From assembly GCA_002419465.1 (NCBI GenBank), contig DIGE01000008.1:44351-108350 (forward strand): DNA of 64,000 nucleotides, in the 5' to 3' direction. The stretch is from Geobacter sp. UBA5730 (lineage in GTDB: Bacteria; Desulfobacterota; Desulfuromonadia; Geobacterales; Pseudopelobacteraceae). The notes beneath the pieces were generated by a model. That model was not told the origin of the DNA. It worked only from the letters and a program-made list of their open reading frames with translations, and made no database searches. A program made the position numbers and the translations under genes. This document shows positions 9,292 through 17,966 of this stretch, one piece after another (within the stretch, counting starts at the first letter, position 1; the number at the start of each line of letters is the position of its first letter).

Positions 9292-10637
9292 TGTGTTTGA
9301 TGATTGCGTGAGCGGGCAGACTGATTTCCGGAATCCGTTCTGGCCAGTTTGTGCAGGGTCTTGTACAGCCCTGAGGGTGTGCCGTCAAAGCTGACCACCG
9401 GGAGCTGCAGTGCCTGACTGACGGCCGCCGGGGTCAGATCATCCAGAAAGCAGCCTTCCCCCTCCTTCAGCATCACCTCCGGCATCAGCAGTAGTTCCCC
9501 AAGTTCCTGACCCTGCAGGGCTGCGATAATATCCTTGCCGCTGATCAGGCCGGTCACGGTGACGTTTTTGCCGAACAACCGGTTGGGGATGGCGGCCGTA
9601 TCCAGAACCGCGCCGGTTCTGGTTGCAAGCTCATCCAGAAAGGCACTCACAAATCCGTAGGCCGAACGGCCGGTGATCACCGTCACATGCAGTGGGCGGG
9701 GGAGCGCTTTGGCCCGTTTCAGAACACTGGCGGCCTCTTTCTGAAACCAGGGCACCATGCCGACCCCGTTTTCCCACTGGGGCAGGTCGCCGTAGTCCTT
9801 CAGGGGTGGAAAGGGGTGCCCGGCCTTGAGGAAGAACTCGTCGGCCAGTTGCAGAAACGGTTCTCCCAGCCGCTTGTTAAGGGCTCGCATCCGTGGCAGC
9901 CAGGTGGCGATAAACTCCGCAGCATAGGCGTTGTCCACCGGTCTGAGCTGTGGCAGGCGCTGACGGTGATCAGTCAGCCCCACCGGCACCACCGCCAGGG
10001 ATTGGACCGCCGGGTACAGGGCGGCCAGATCGTTGACGGTCTGTTCCAGGGCCGCACCGTCGTTCAGGCCGGGGCAGAGCACCACCTGGGTGTGCATACG
10101 GATGCGTCCTGCTGCCAGGGAGGTTAACTGCTCGAGAATCAGGGGGATTCCGCTTTTGCCCAACAGACGTTCACGCAACTGCGGCTCGGTGGCATGCACC
10201 GAGATGTAGAGCGGCGACAGGCGCTGGGCAATAATCCGGCGCAGTTCGGTTTTTTTCAGGTTGGTCAGGGTGACGTAGGTGCCTTGCAGGAAGGAGAGCC
10301 GGTAATCCTCGTCCTTGACATACAGCGGACGGCGCAATCCCTTGGGCAGTTGATGGACGAAGCAGAAGACGCAGTTGTTGCCGCAACGCTTTGTTTGCGG
10401 CGGGGCAAAGACCAGTCCCAGCGGTTCGCCCGGCTCCGGCTCCAACTGGACGGTGCGCTGAGTTCCGGCAGCGTCGATCACGGTCAGTTCGGCCTCGTCA
10501 TCAAAGGCCAGGTAGGCGTAGTCGATCAGGTCCCGCAGCGGTTGTCCGTCGATGGTCAGCAGTCTCTGGCCCGGTTGCAGTCCGGCCCGTTCCGCCGGCG
10601 AGCCGGGGGCCACCGTCTCAATCAATAACCCGGCCAT
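9273..10637 (-). CDS. PDZ-radical SAM-DUF512 protein
   Basis: 454 residues. An N-terminal PDZ-like domain (GSPAERAGLQPGQRLLTIDG, about 12-31) is followed by a cysteine cluster CGNNCVFCF with C-x3-C-x2-C spacing, as in radical SAM Fe-S enzymes, and then a DUF512 domain to the end. The family is widespread in anaerobes; its substrate is unknown. The last 20 or so residues (NQSARSRNHQTHQG) are low-complexity and unlike the rest, which fits read-through into the barrel-gene remnant. It begins 1 base after the AI-2E permease gene ends and is surely co-transcribed with it. Confidence 0.85.
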   Translation of the reverse strand: MAGLLIETVAPGSPAERAGLQPGQRLLTIDGQPLRDLIDYAYLAFDDEAELTVIDAAGTQRTVQLEPEPGEPLGLVFAPPQTKRCGNNCVFCFVHQLPKGLRRPLYVKDEDYRLSFLQGTYVTLTNLKKTELRRIIAQRLSPLYISVHATEPQLRERLLGKSGIPLILEQLTSLAAGRIRMHTQVVLCPGLNDGAALEQTVNDLAALYPAVQSLAVVPVGLTDHRQRLPQLRPVDNAYAAEFIATWLPRMRALNKRLGEPFLQLADEFFLKAGHPFPPLKDYGDLPQWENGVGMVPWFQKEAASVLKRAKALPRPLHVTVITGRSAYGFVSAFLDELATRTGAVLDTAAIPNRLFGKNVTVTGLISGKDIIAALQGQELGELLLMPEVMLKEGEGCFLDDLTPAAVSQALQLPVVSFDGTPSGLYKTLHKLARTDSGNQSARSRNHQTHQGKTA

Positions 10638-10638
10638 C

Positions 10639-11712
10639 TCAGTTTCCTTGGTAGAATTCGGACGAACGGTAGTAGGTCAGCAGATGGCCGGCCAGTACCT
10701 TGAGGATGGCGGCCACCGGGATGGCCAGCAGCATGCCGCTGATCCCCATCAGTTGCCCGCCGATCAAGAGTGACACAATGGCGATCAGGGGGTGCAACCC
10801 CACCGTATTGCCGACCACCTTGGGGGTGATGACCGCCCCTTCCAGCGCCTGCACCAGCACAAACCAGCCCAGACAGAGCAGGGGGTGCAGCAGGTCGTGA
10901 AACTTGAGGATGGCCATGATCATCGAGAGCACGATTCCCAGCACCGTGCCGACGTAGGGGATGATGAAGGCGGCCCCGGACAGGGTGCCGATCACGACGG
11001 CCAGATCAATGCCGATCATCCAGAGCCCTGCCGAGTAGAGTACCGCCAGGATGGCGCACACCAGGAGCTGGCCCCGCACAAAACCGCCCAACACCGTGTC
11101 GAACTGGTGGGCCAGCAGGCTCAACCCGTCCCGAAAACGCAGCGGTGGCAGATCTTTGAGCCAGGCCATCAGGTGCGGCATGTCGGCCAGCAGGTAGAAC
11201 AGGTAGATCGGGATGATCAGGTAGCCCAGCAGGTTGAGCAGAAATCCGACGGTTGAGGTGACCGCCTTTTGCAGCCAGCCGAAAACCGGCTTGGCAATGT
11301 CAAAGGCGATGCCCCGGAATTCCCTGGTCAGCAGATCCAGCTGTTGTGAGATCTTTTCCGGGGTGTCGATCTGGAGCTGTATCTTGAGGTTGGTCGGCAC
11401 CAGTTCGTAGAGCCGTGTGGCATACTCGGGGATGTTCAGCTGGACCTTGGCCAGCTCTGCCTTGATAGCAACAAACAGCAGTAAGAGGATGGCTGTGATC
11501 CCCGCCAGGGCCAGGCTGAAAACCAGCAGCACACTGAGCAGCCGGTTCAGGCCGCGTTGTTCCAGGCGTCTGACCAGCGGGTTCAACAGGTAGGCCAGGG
11601 CCAGGGCGATGAAGAGCTGCACCAGTACGGCACCAGCCCTGATCCAGACCAGGGCGGTGGCGACTGTCAGCAGGCAGAGGACGATCAGCAGAATTTTTGA
11701 GCTACGGGGCAT
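10639..11712 (-). CDS. AI-2E family membrane permease
   Basis: 357 residues with about eight membrane helices. The N-terminal hydrophobic block (ILLIVLCLLTVATALVWI) is followed by LALAYLLNPLVRRLE, and the C-terminal half contains the family stretches GTLSGAAFIIPYVGT and EGAVITPKVVGN. Members export small molecules or exchange Na+/H+; substrate cannot be told from sequence. The frame is open 60 codons further upstream into hfq, but that part is shadow, so the start MPRSSK is used although its ribosome binding site is weak. Last-but-one gene of the mutL-miaA-hfq group. Confidence 0.88.
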   Translation of the reverse strand: MPRSSKILLIVLCLLTVATALVWIRAGAVLVQLFIALALAYLLNPLVRRLEQRGLNRLLSVLLVFSLALAGITAILLLLFVAIKAELAKVQLNIPEYATRLYELVPTNLKIQLQIDTPEKISQQLDLLTREFRGIAFDIAKPVFGWLQKAVTSTVGFLLNLLGYLIIPIYLFYLLADMPHLMAWLKDLPPLRFRDGLSLLAHQFDTVLGGFVRGQLLVCAILAVLYSAGLWMIGIDLAVVIGTLSGAAFIIPYVGTVLGIVLSMIMAILKFHDLLHPLLCLGWFVLVQALEGAVITPKVVGNTVGLHPLIAIVSLLIGGQLMGISGMLLAIPVAAILKVLAGHLLTYYRSSEFYQGN

Positions 11713-11752
11713 AGGTCGGTGCTCTGCGGGGGGCGTACCCCCTGCCGTGGCG

Positions 11753-11980
11753 TTATTGGTGATGCAGGCGGAAGGTGCCGTCCACCGAGGTAATGGTGGC
11801 GATGGCATGTTTGTAGAGCAGGATGTCGCCACCTGCATCCAGCAGCAGCGAGAAGTTGTCGAAGGACTTGATGAAGCCTTCGATGGCGTCACCGGACATC
11901 ATGCGAACGATCACCTTTACCCGCTCTTTGCGGGACTGATTCAGGTACTGATCCTGAATGTTGAAGGGGGTTTTGGACAT
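11753..11980 (-). CDS. hfq: RNA chaperone Hfq
   Basis: 75-residue Sm-like protein that forms a hexameric ring and pairs small RNAs with mRNAs. Conserved blocks: NIQDQYLNQSRKERVKV (Sm1 start), FDNFSLLL and LLYKHAIATI, the last being the Hfq version (YKHA) of the Sm2 motif. GGAG lies upstream of the ATG at normal distance. Its first 92 bases lie inside the 3' end of the miaA frame. A small hairpin (GGGGG / CCCCC, 11729-11742) follows the stop. The miaA-hfq order is common in bacteria. Confidence 0.97.
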   Translation of the reverse strand: MSKTPFNIQDQYLNQSRKERVKVIVRMMSGDAIEGFIKSFDNFSLLLDAGGDILLYKHAIATITSVDGTFRLHHQ

Positions 11981-12911
11981 GGGGCATCTCTCCTTCTTTA
12001 AAAAACATAACAGCAGATGCGGCGATAGTAGCAGAGTTTTGCGGATATGCAACCCAGTGCACGTCATGTTCGCGGCGGAACCAGGTCAGCTGACGTTTTG
12101 CCAGATGCCGGGTATTGCGCCTGATCAGCTCGGTCATGCTCTCCAGATCGGTCTCGCCACGCAGGTGGGCCAGCACCTCCTTATAACCGATGGCCTGCAG
12201 CGGTCTGGCATCGGCAGGAATCCCGGCCTGCAAGAGATTTTGGACCTCTGTCACCAGCCCGGCCTCCAGCATGGCCGTCACCCGGCGGTTGACCCGCTGG
12301 TACAACTCCGGGCGGGGCAGATCCAGACAGAGCAGCAGCGGGTCGTACGGGGCGTCGCTGAAACCATGCTGCTGCTGGAAACGGGAGAAGGGGGTGCCGG
12401 TGGTCAGCCAGACCTCCAGGGCTCGCACAATGCGCACCAGATTGTTGGGATGGCAGCGGGCAGCCGTCTCGGGGTCGACCTGGCGTAACTCTTCCAGCAG
12501 CGTCTCAGGTCCTTCCTGGGCGGCACGTGTTGTAAGCTGCTGGCGCAGGAACGGGTCCTCTCCCGGCGCATCGGTCAGGCCATGCAGCAGCACCCGTAGA
12601 TACAGGCCGGTGCCGCCGACCACCAGGGGACGCTTGCCACGGGCCAGGATCTCGTCAACGGCTCGCCGGGCCTCCGTCATGAAGTCGGCTGCGGTGAACG
12701 GCTCACCAGGGTCGCGGATATCCAGCAGATGGTGGGGAACGCGGCTGCGTTGCCAGTCTGTCGGTTTGGCGCTGCCGATATCCAGACCGCGATAGACGGT
12801 CAGGGAATCGGCGCAGACGATCTCACCGTCCAGCTGTTCGGCCAACTGGAGGGCCAGCTCGGATTTGCCCGACGCGGTTGGACCGGCAATAACGAGCACC
12901 CGTGGTTTCAT
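11889..12911 (-). CDS. miaA: tRNA dimethylallyltransferase MiaA
   Basis: Adds a dimethylallyl group to A37 of tRNAs that read codons starting with U. The P-loop AGPTASGKSELA lies at residues 9-20, followed by the substrate blocks DSLTVYRGLDIGSAKPT and VGGTGLYLRVLLHG. The protein is 340 residues, about 30 longer than usual: after the normal end the frame continues in a low-complexity tail that reads across the start of hfq. Its ATG overlaps the mutL stop (ATGA), so the two are translationally coupled. Confidence 0.96.
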   Translation of the reverse strand: MKPRVLVIAGPTASGKSELALQLAEQLDGEIVCADSLTVYRGLDIGSAKPTDWQRSRVPHHLLDIRDPGEPFTAADFMTEARRAVDEILARGKRPLVVGGTGLYLRVLLHGLTDAPGEDPFLRQQLTTRAAQEGPETLLEELRQVDPETAARCHPNNLVRIVRALEVWLTTGTPFSRFQQQHGFSDAPYDPLLLCLDLPRPELYQRVNRRVTAMLEAGLVTEVQNLLQAGIPADARPLQAIGYKEVLAHLRGETDLESMTELIRRNTRHLAKRQLTWFRREHDVHWVAYPQNSATIAASAVMFFKEGEMPHVQNPLQHSGSVPESVPQRAGKGDRSHDVR

Positions 12912-14668
12912 GTCCGCTTGAACAGCTTTTCCAGTTCTCCCAGTCCGATGCTGTGGGAGACTGGCCGGCCATGGGGGCAGTGGGCCGAGAAGTCGGTGCG
13001 GTCCATATCCTTGAGCAGCTCGTCCATCTGGCGACGGTCAAGGGGGCGGGCGCCCCGGACCACGCTGTGGCAGGCCACCCGTGAGAGCAGATCGTCCCGC
13101 AGCTGGTCAAAGGAACCGCTGGCGCCGATGGACGCCAGATCCGCCAGCAGGTCGCGCAGCAATCGCAGCTGCTCGGCGTCGGCAATGATCCTGGGCACGG
13201 CGGTCAGCCGGAAGGTTTGTCCGCCGAAGGCTTCCAGTTCGAAGCCCAATTCCAGCAAGCGCTGCTGGTAACGGCGGGCTGCATCGGCCTCGCTAAAGGA
13301 GAGTTCAACCGTTTCTGCCAGCAGTAACCGCTGTGATTCTATCGAACCGGCCTGGAAGGCAGCCTTGAGTTGCTCAAAGCGGACCCGTTCGTAGGCGGCA
13401 TGCTGGTCGATAATCACCAGTTCGTCGCTGCCCTGGCACAGGATGTAGGCAGCCTGGAACTGGCCGATCACCTGCAGTGAGGAGAAGTAGCCGGTAGCGT
13501 CGTCTGGCTGCGCAACGGCATAGGCCGGAGGGGTTTCCTGCACCGATGGGTGCGTTGGACGCAGGGATGGCGGCGCTGCCATGAAGCGGTCCAGGGCCTG
13601 CTGGACGCCCTCGTGGTGTGGTACAGGCGGTGGAACGGGCGAGGGTGCTGGGGGAGCTGCGGCCCGGTCGTTGCGTTGCAGCCAAGGGGAACGGCTGAGC
13701 GCCTCGGACAGTACCCCTTGAATGGTATCGTGTACCTGGCTTTGGCGGCGAAAACGGACCTCATGTTTGGTGGGATGTACGTTGACGTCCACCTGATCGG
13801 GGGGCAGCTCAATGAACAGCGCCAGCAGGGGGTAGCGTCCCCGTTCCAGCACCGGACGCCAGGCCTGTAAAATGGCGTGTTGCACCACTTTGTCCCGCAC
13901 GAAACGACCGTTGATAAAGGTGAAGATGGCATTGGCGGTGGAGCGGCTGGCACTGGGGGGGGCCAGATAGCCGCTGACCATGGCTGCATCGGTCTCTCCT
14001 TCAAACGGATACAGGGTCGCGTTGCGGGCCATCAGGCGCTGAAGCCGCTGGAGCAGGTCGCCGGCTGATACCCTGAAGAGCTCCCGTCCGTCATTCACGT
14101 AGCAAAAGGCCACATCGGGGCGGGAGATGGCCAGGCGGACGATCAGATCACCCACATGGGCGGCTTCGGTCTCGGTGCTGCGCAGGAACTTGAGCCGGGC
14201 CGGGGTGTTGAAGAAGAGCTGTTCAACCGTGATGTCGGTGCCAGGGGCCATGCCACAGGCAGCCACCGCGTTGATGCGTCCGCCTTCCAGGTTGATCTCG
14301 CTACCTTCAATAGTGCCAGCCTGCCGGCTCTTCAGGCGAAGCCGTGCCACCGAGGCGATGGCGGGCAGCGCCTCGCCCCGGAATCCAAGCGTGTTGATGC
14401 AGTCCAGGTCGGCGTCGCTGGCCAGCTTGCTGGTGGCGTGGCGTTCCAGAGCCAGCAGACTGCCCTCGCGGGACATGCCGTGGCCGTTGTCGGTCACCCG
14501 GATCAGCCGACGGCCACCGTTGGTGATCTCAAGGCGGATGTCCGTAGCTCCGGCATCCAGGGCGTTTTCGACCAGTTCCTTGACCACCGAGGCCGGACGT
14601 TCCACCACCTCACCTGCGGCGATCTTGTTGGCCAGGCTCTCGGAAAGTATCTTAATGCGAGGTGTCAC
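12908..14668 (-). CDS. mutL: DNA mismatch repair protein MutL (endonuclease type)
   Basis: 586 residues. N-terminal GHKL ATPase: KIAAGEVVERPASVVKEL and ENALDAGAT, then DNGHGM and GFRGEALPAIASV. A Pro/Ala-rich linker (about 330-390) leads to the C-terminal dimerisation domain with DQHAAYERVRFE, matching the DQHA-x2-E-x4-E endonuclease signature, and CPHGRP near the end. This is the nicking type of MutL used by bacteria without MutH, so mismatch repair here should not be methyl-directed. The start is GTG, with GGAG about 6 bases before it; an ATG just upstream is out of frame. A terminator upstream separates it from the zinc-ribbon gene, so mutL probably heads the mutL-miaA-hfq operon. Confidence 0.97.
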   Translation of the reverse strand: MTPRIKILSESLANKIAAGEVVERPASVVKELVENALDAGATDIRLEITNGGRRLIRVTDNGHGMSREGSLLALERHATSKLASDADLDCINTLGFRGEALPAIASVARLRLKSRQAGTIEGSEINLEGGRINAVAACGMAPGTDITVEQLFFNTPARLKFLRSTETEAAHVGDLIVRLAISRPDVAFCYVNDGRELFRVSAGDLLQRLQRLMARNATLYPFEGETDAAMVSGYLAPPSASRSTANAIFTFINGRFVRDKVVQHAILQAWRPVLERGRYPLLALFIELPPDQVDVNVHPTKHEVRFRRQSQVHDTIQGVLSEALSRSPWLQRNDRAAAPPAPSPVPPPVPHHEGVQQALDRFMAAPPSLRPTHPSVQETPPAYAVAQPDDATGYFSSLQVIGQFQAAYILCQGSDELVIIDQHAAYERVRFEQLKAAFQAGSIESQRLLLAETVELSFSEADAARRYQQRLLELGFELEAFGGQTFRLTAVPRIIADAEQLRLLRDLLADLASIGASGSFDQLRDDLLSRVACHSVVRGARPLDRRQMDELLKDMDRTDFSAHCPHGRPVSHSIGLGELEKLFKRT

Positions 14669-14680
14669 CGGTACTCCATG

Positions 14681-14707
14681 TAAAAAAGAGCGGGCTGCCC
14701 CGCTCTT
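14681..14707 (-). terminator. Rho-independent terminator of the prmA-rsmE-zinc-ribbon unit
   Basis: On the minus strand: AAGAGCGGG stem, 4-base loop, CCCGCTCTT followed by more T. It isolates mutL from the genes upstream. Confidence 0.8.
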
Positions 14708-14740
14708 CCTGGTTCGTGTCGTCTGTTGCGCTTCACCGGA

Positions 14741-15289
14741 TCAAGGTTTTTGTTCCGGGCTTCCCAGGTCGCCGAACAGGCTGCTGAAGTCGTCGTCAAC
14801 CTTTTTGGGCGCTGCCGGCTGGGCTTCAGCCCCGGCTGCTGGCGGTTCGGGAGTATCGTCCCAGGAAAAACTGTTCAGTTCGAAACCCTGGGCGCCGTTC
14901 TTCGCTGCCGCAGCCGGTTCCGGTGATTTCTGGGTCAGCGGGGTGGTTTCCAACAGTTCGGCAAAGGGGTCATGTGGTGCGACAGGGCTGCCGAAAGAGC
15001 TTCCAGCATTCGGGGCGGCAAAGGCAAAGGGATTGCTGGGTGCGGCCGGGGTTAGCGGTTCGTCGTGCTGGGGCAGGTCAAAGGTGAACATATCGCCACC
15101 GGTCTCGTGTGACGGGTGTTCTTCCACCACCGTCCCACCCAGCGCACTTGCCATACTGGCCCGCACTGCCGCCGGCAGCACGATCGGTGTGAGGCCGTGG
15201 GCCTCTCTGAAGGCGCTCAGGTCGTTGGAGCATCTGCGGCAATTATTGCTGGTTTCAAAGCTATTATAGCCACACTTGGGACATTTCAT
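14741..15289 (-). CDS. Zinc-ribbon protein with long disordered tail
   Basis: 182 residues. The N-terminus MKCPKCGYNSFETSNNCRRC carries two CxxC pairs (C3, C6, C17, C20), a zinc ribbon. The rest is rich in Pro, Ala, Ser and acidic residues with recurring NPF, DPF and SPF-like tripeptides and ends DDDFSSLFGDLGSPEQKP, so it is predicted to be mostly disordered. AGGAGGT precedes the ATG. No function is assigned; a zinc ribbon plus disordered tail suggests a binding or scaffold role. It lies 13 bases after rsmE and is the last gene before a terminator. Confidence 0.75.
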   Translation of the reverse strand: MKCPKCGYNSFETSNNCRRCSNDLSAFREAHGLTPIVLPAAVRASMASALGGTVVEEHPSHETGGDMFTFDLPQHDEPLTPAAPSNPFAFAAPNAGSSFGSPVAPHDPFAELLETTPLTQKSPEPAAAAKNGAQGFELNSFSWDDTPEPPAAGAEAQPAAPKKVDDDFSSLFGDLGSPEQKP

Positions 15290-15302
15290 GGACGAACCTC
15301 CT

Positions 15303-16052
15303 TCATATATCACCCCATTTATACTGCAGAATTGCGGTCATGGCAAGGGCGGCAGTCTCGGTGCGCAGAATCCGTTCCCCCAGGGTCACCGGCGTAAAAC
15401 CCCACAGCGAAAAGGCCTCGGCCTCCCCTGGTTCAAATCCGCCTTCCGGGCCGATGGCAATGGCCACCCGGGCCGGTCGGGGCTGTCCTTCCAAAAGCTC
15501 CCGCAAGGGGGACGGGGTACCCCGTTCCCAGAGCAACAGTTTCAGGTCGGCATTGGCAGCACCGGCCGCCGCTGCCGCTGCAGTCGGGTGCCAGGCTACC
15601 GTGGGCTGGTCAAAACGCTCGGATTGACGGGCTGCCTCGGCCACAATCTTGTTCCAGCGCTCCAACCGGTTTTGGAGCTTGTCGCCTGCCAGACGAGGCA
15701 CTGAACGGTCGGCCCGGAAGATGGCGAATTCGTTGACCCCCAGCTCGGTTCCCTTCTGCAATACCAGTTCGATCTTTTCGCCGCGGGGCAGGCCCTGCAT
15801 GACGGTAATGGCCGGGGCATCGGGAAACTGAGCAGCCTCACGGGTCGCCGTAATCCGGATTGCCGTCCACTCCTGGGTAACCTGGTCAATCAGCCCCTCG
15901 TGTCGGCGTCCCTGTTCATCGACCAGCAGCACCTCGTCACCGGGACGCATGCGCAGTACGCGGATCATGTGATGGTGGAGTTGTCCGTCGTAGGAACCGT
16001 AGCCGTCCCTGATGCTGCGGGAACTGACCACAAAGCGGCGGCGACCGCTCAT
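15303..16052 (-). CDS. rsmE: 16S rRNA m3U1498 methyltransferase RsmE
   Basis: SPOUT-class methyltransferase that modifies U1498 of 16S rRNA. The SAM-binding knot is visible as IGPEGGFEPGEAE and LGERILRTETAALA near the C-terminus, and the N-terminal PUA-like part includes HHHMIRVLRMRPGDEV. The start MSGRRRF has GGAGG 6 bases before it; an upstream in-frame methionine lies within prmA. The first four bases overlap the prmA stop, a conserved gene pair. 249 residues is a normal length. Confidence 0.95.
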   Translation of the reverse strand: MSGRRRFVVSSRSIRDGYGSYDGQLHHHMIRVLRMRPGDEVLLVDEQGRRHEGLIDQVTQEWTAIRITATREAAQFPDAPAITVMQGLPRGEKIELVLQKGTELGVNEFAIFRADRSVPRLAGDKLQNRLERWNKIVAEAARQSERFDQPTVAWHPTAAAAAAGAANADLKLLLWERGTPSPLRELLEGQPRPARVAIAIGPEGGFEPGEAEAFSLWGFTPVTLGERILRTETAALAMTAILQYKWGDI

Positions 16053-16969
16053 GGCTGCCTCCGGTAGCGCAGGCAGCGCCACTCACCGGCTGCCAGGGAT
16101 GCCTCCAGGGTGAGCGGTTGTGAGGCAAAACCGTCAACCACGAACTGTTCCCGTTCCGCCAGGATGCCGGACAATACCAGCAGGCCGTCAGGCCGCAGAC
16201 GTCTGGTCAGTTCCGGTGCCATCCGGACCAGTTCTTCCGCCAGTATGTTGGCCAGGATCAGCCGGTAGCCGTCCGGCAACTGTTCCAGGGGGGTGGTACT
16301 ACAGCTCACCGCATCCGACACCCGGTTGAGACGGCAGTTTTCATCCGCCACCAGCACAGCCTGAGGGTCAATGTCAACGGCATCGATCCGCCTGACCCCC
16401 AGCTTTGCCGCGGCTATCGCCAGGATTCCCGAGCCGGTGCCCAGGTCCAGCACCGGTGCGTCAGCCTGCAGACCGTCGGTCAGGATCTGTTCGAGGCATT
16501 CCAGGCAGAGCCGGGTAGTTTCGTGTCCTCCGGTGCCAAAGGCCATGCCGGGGTCCAGGGTGATGATCTGTCTTCTCTCCGTAGCGGCGGGAGTCTCCCA
16601 GGAGGGGATGATCAGCAGGCGTTCCCCGATCGGCAATGGTTTGAAATGCTCTTTCCATGAACTGGCCCAGTCCTCTTCAGCGATCAGACTGACCGTTGGC
16701 GGCGTGGGACGGTAGCCGGGGAAGGTTGCGGACTGTTGGTTCAGAAATCCGGCCAGCGTTGTGAGATGTTCTTCAATCGGGCAGGGTACGCCGAAGTAGC
16801 TGCTGATGGTGACACTGGCAGGATTGGGGATGTCATCCGGCGAAAAGGTGTCCACGTTGCGGTTATCGGTGCAGACGCCGCAGCCGGAAAGCTCTGTCAG
16901 GCAGTCGGCCACCGCTTCCGCCAGCGGGGCGGGGACTTCGCAACTGACCTGATACCATGCTGACGTCAT
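16049..16969 (-). CDS. prmA: Ribosomal protein L11 methyltransferase PrmA
   Basis: Trimethylates ribosomal protein L11. The 306-residue protein has the SAM-binding motif DLGTGSGILAIAAAKLG, the acidic loop DAVDIDPQAV, and ILANILAEELV, the family's equivalent of the NPPY motif. DPGMAFGTGGHETT, a PrmA signature, precedes motif I. GGAG lies about 6 bases before the ATG at 16969; a TTG 12 bases earlier is less likely. Confidence 0.95.
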   Translation of the reverse strand: MTSAWYQVSCEVPAPLAEAVADCLTELSGCGVCTDNRNVDTFSPDDIPNPASVTISSYFGVPCPIEEHLTTLAGFLNQQSATFPGYRPTPPTVSLIAEEDWASSWKEHFKPLPIGERLLIIPSWETPAATERRQIITLDPGMAFGTGGHETTRLCLECLEQILTDGLQADAPVLDLGTGSGILAIAAAKLGVRRIDAVDIDPQAVLVADENCRLNRVSDAVSCSTTPLEQLPDGYRLILANILAEELVRMAPELTRRLRPDGLLVLSGILAEREQFVVDGFASQPLTLEASLAAGEWRCLRYRRQP

Positions 16970-17036
16970 TGTGACTCCCAAGGTTGAAGATGGGGCGCAA
17001 GGTAGCAGAATGGCTGGGGCCTGACAACAAAAAACC

Positions 17037-17078
17037 TTGACAAGACAGCGGCAGTTGACTAATTTTCATTAGAAAATT
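17037..17078 (+). promoter_or_regulatory. Promoter-like region with palindrome upstream of ppsR
   Basis: Two -35-like hexamers, TTGACA (17037-17042) and TTGACT (17055-17060), are followed by a perfect inverted repeat AATTTTC-ATTA-GAAAATT (17061-17078). TAATTT at 17060-17065 is 17 bases after the first hexamer. The palindrome would cover the -10 region and could be an operator. The exact promoter is uncertain. Confidence 0.35.
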
Positions 17079-17122
17079 GGCATATTTTTTTGTGCGTCCT
17101 GCCACGAGGGCTTCTGCGCTCC

Positions 17123-17932
17123 ATGAAAACTATCTACGTGTTGTCCGATTCTACCGGTGAAACCGCCGAACGGGTGGTGAAGGCGGCTCTTTCGCAGTTC
17201 GGGGGCAGTGATGTTCGGATTGCGAGGTTAGGCAAGGTAGCCAACCAGCAGGAGGTGCAGCAGGCTATTGCCACCGTCACCGCTGAAGGCGGGCTGCTGG
17301 TCTACACCCTGGTTGATATCGAGCTGGCCATTGCCGTGCATACCATTGCCGAGGAACATGGCCTGATGGCCTTTGACCTGCTGTCGCCGTTGCTCCAGAG
17401 CCTGTCGGTTTTTCTGGGAGCCGCGGCCCAATCCACGCCCGGCCTGCTGCATCAGATCGACACGAATTACTTCCGCCGGATGGAAGCGGTTAATTTTACG
17501 GTCAAGCATGATGACGGTCAGGAAACCCGCGGCCTGCACAAGGCCGACCTGGTGCTGGTGGGGGTTTCCCGCTCTTCAAAGACCCCACTCTCCATGTATC
17601 TGGCTCACAAGGGCTACAAGGTGGCCAACGTGCCGCTGGTCAAAGGGATTGAACCGCCGCCCGAGTTGGATCGGATTGATCCGAAAAAGGTCGTGGGGTT
17701 GGTAATCAGTCCCAGGCGGCTGGTGGAGATCCGCACCTCCCGGCTGGTCAACATGGGGCAGAGTATGCGGAATACCTATGCCGACTACGAACGGGTGGAA
17801 GAAGAGATCAGTTTTTGCCGCCAGTACTACCGGCGGCATCCCGAATGGTTGATGATCGACGTTACCAGCAAGTCCATTGAAGAATCTGCCTCCGAGATCC
17901 TGCGCCGGCTCGGTGGTCAACAGGTCTATTGA
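17123..17932 (+). CDS. ppsR: PEP synthase/PPDK regulatory kinase-pyrophosphorylase
   Basis: DUF299 family enzyme that switches phosphoenolpyruvate synthase or pyruvate phosphate dikinase off by ADP-dependent phosphorylation and on by Pi-dependent dephosphorylation. Seen: YVLSDSTGETAERV at the N-terminus, RGLHKADLVLVGVSRSSKTPLS with the P-loop-like GVSRSSKT, and ISPRRLVEIRTSR. 269 residues is typical. The start MKTIYVL has only a weak site (GAGGG, 12 bases). It suggests control of gluconeogenic PEP supply; the target enzyme is not in this window. The response-regulator gene begins 34 bases later. Confidence 0.93.
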   Translation: MKTIYVLSDSTGETAERVVKAALSQFGGSDVRIARLGKVANQQEVQQAIATVTAEGGLLVYTLVDIELAIAVHTIAEEHGLMAFDLLSPLLQSLSVFLGAAAQSTPGLLHQIDTNYFRRMEAVNFTVKHDDGQETRGLHKADLVLVGVSRSSKTPLSMYLAHKGYKVANVPLVKGIEPPPELDRIDPKKVVGLVISPRRLVEIRTSRLVNMGQSMRNTYADYERVEEEISFCRQYYRRHPEWLMIDVTSKSIEESASEILRRLGGQQVY

Positions 17933-17966
17933 ACTGCTGCGTAGAGCGTTGTTAAAGGAGGCAGGC

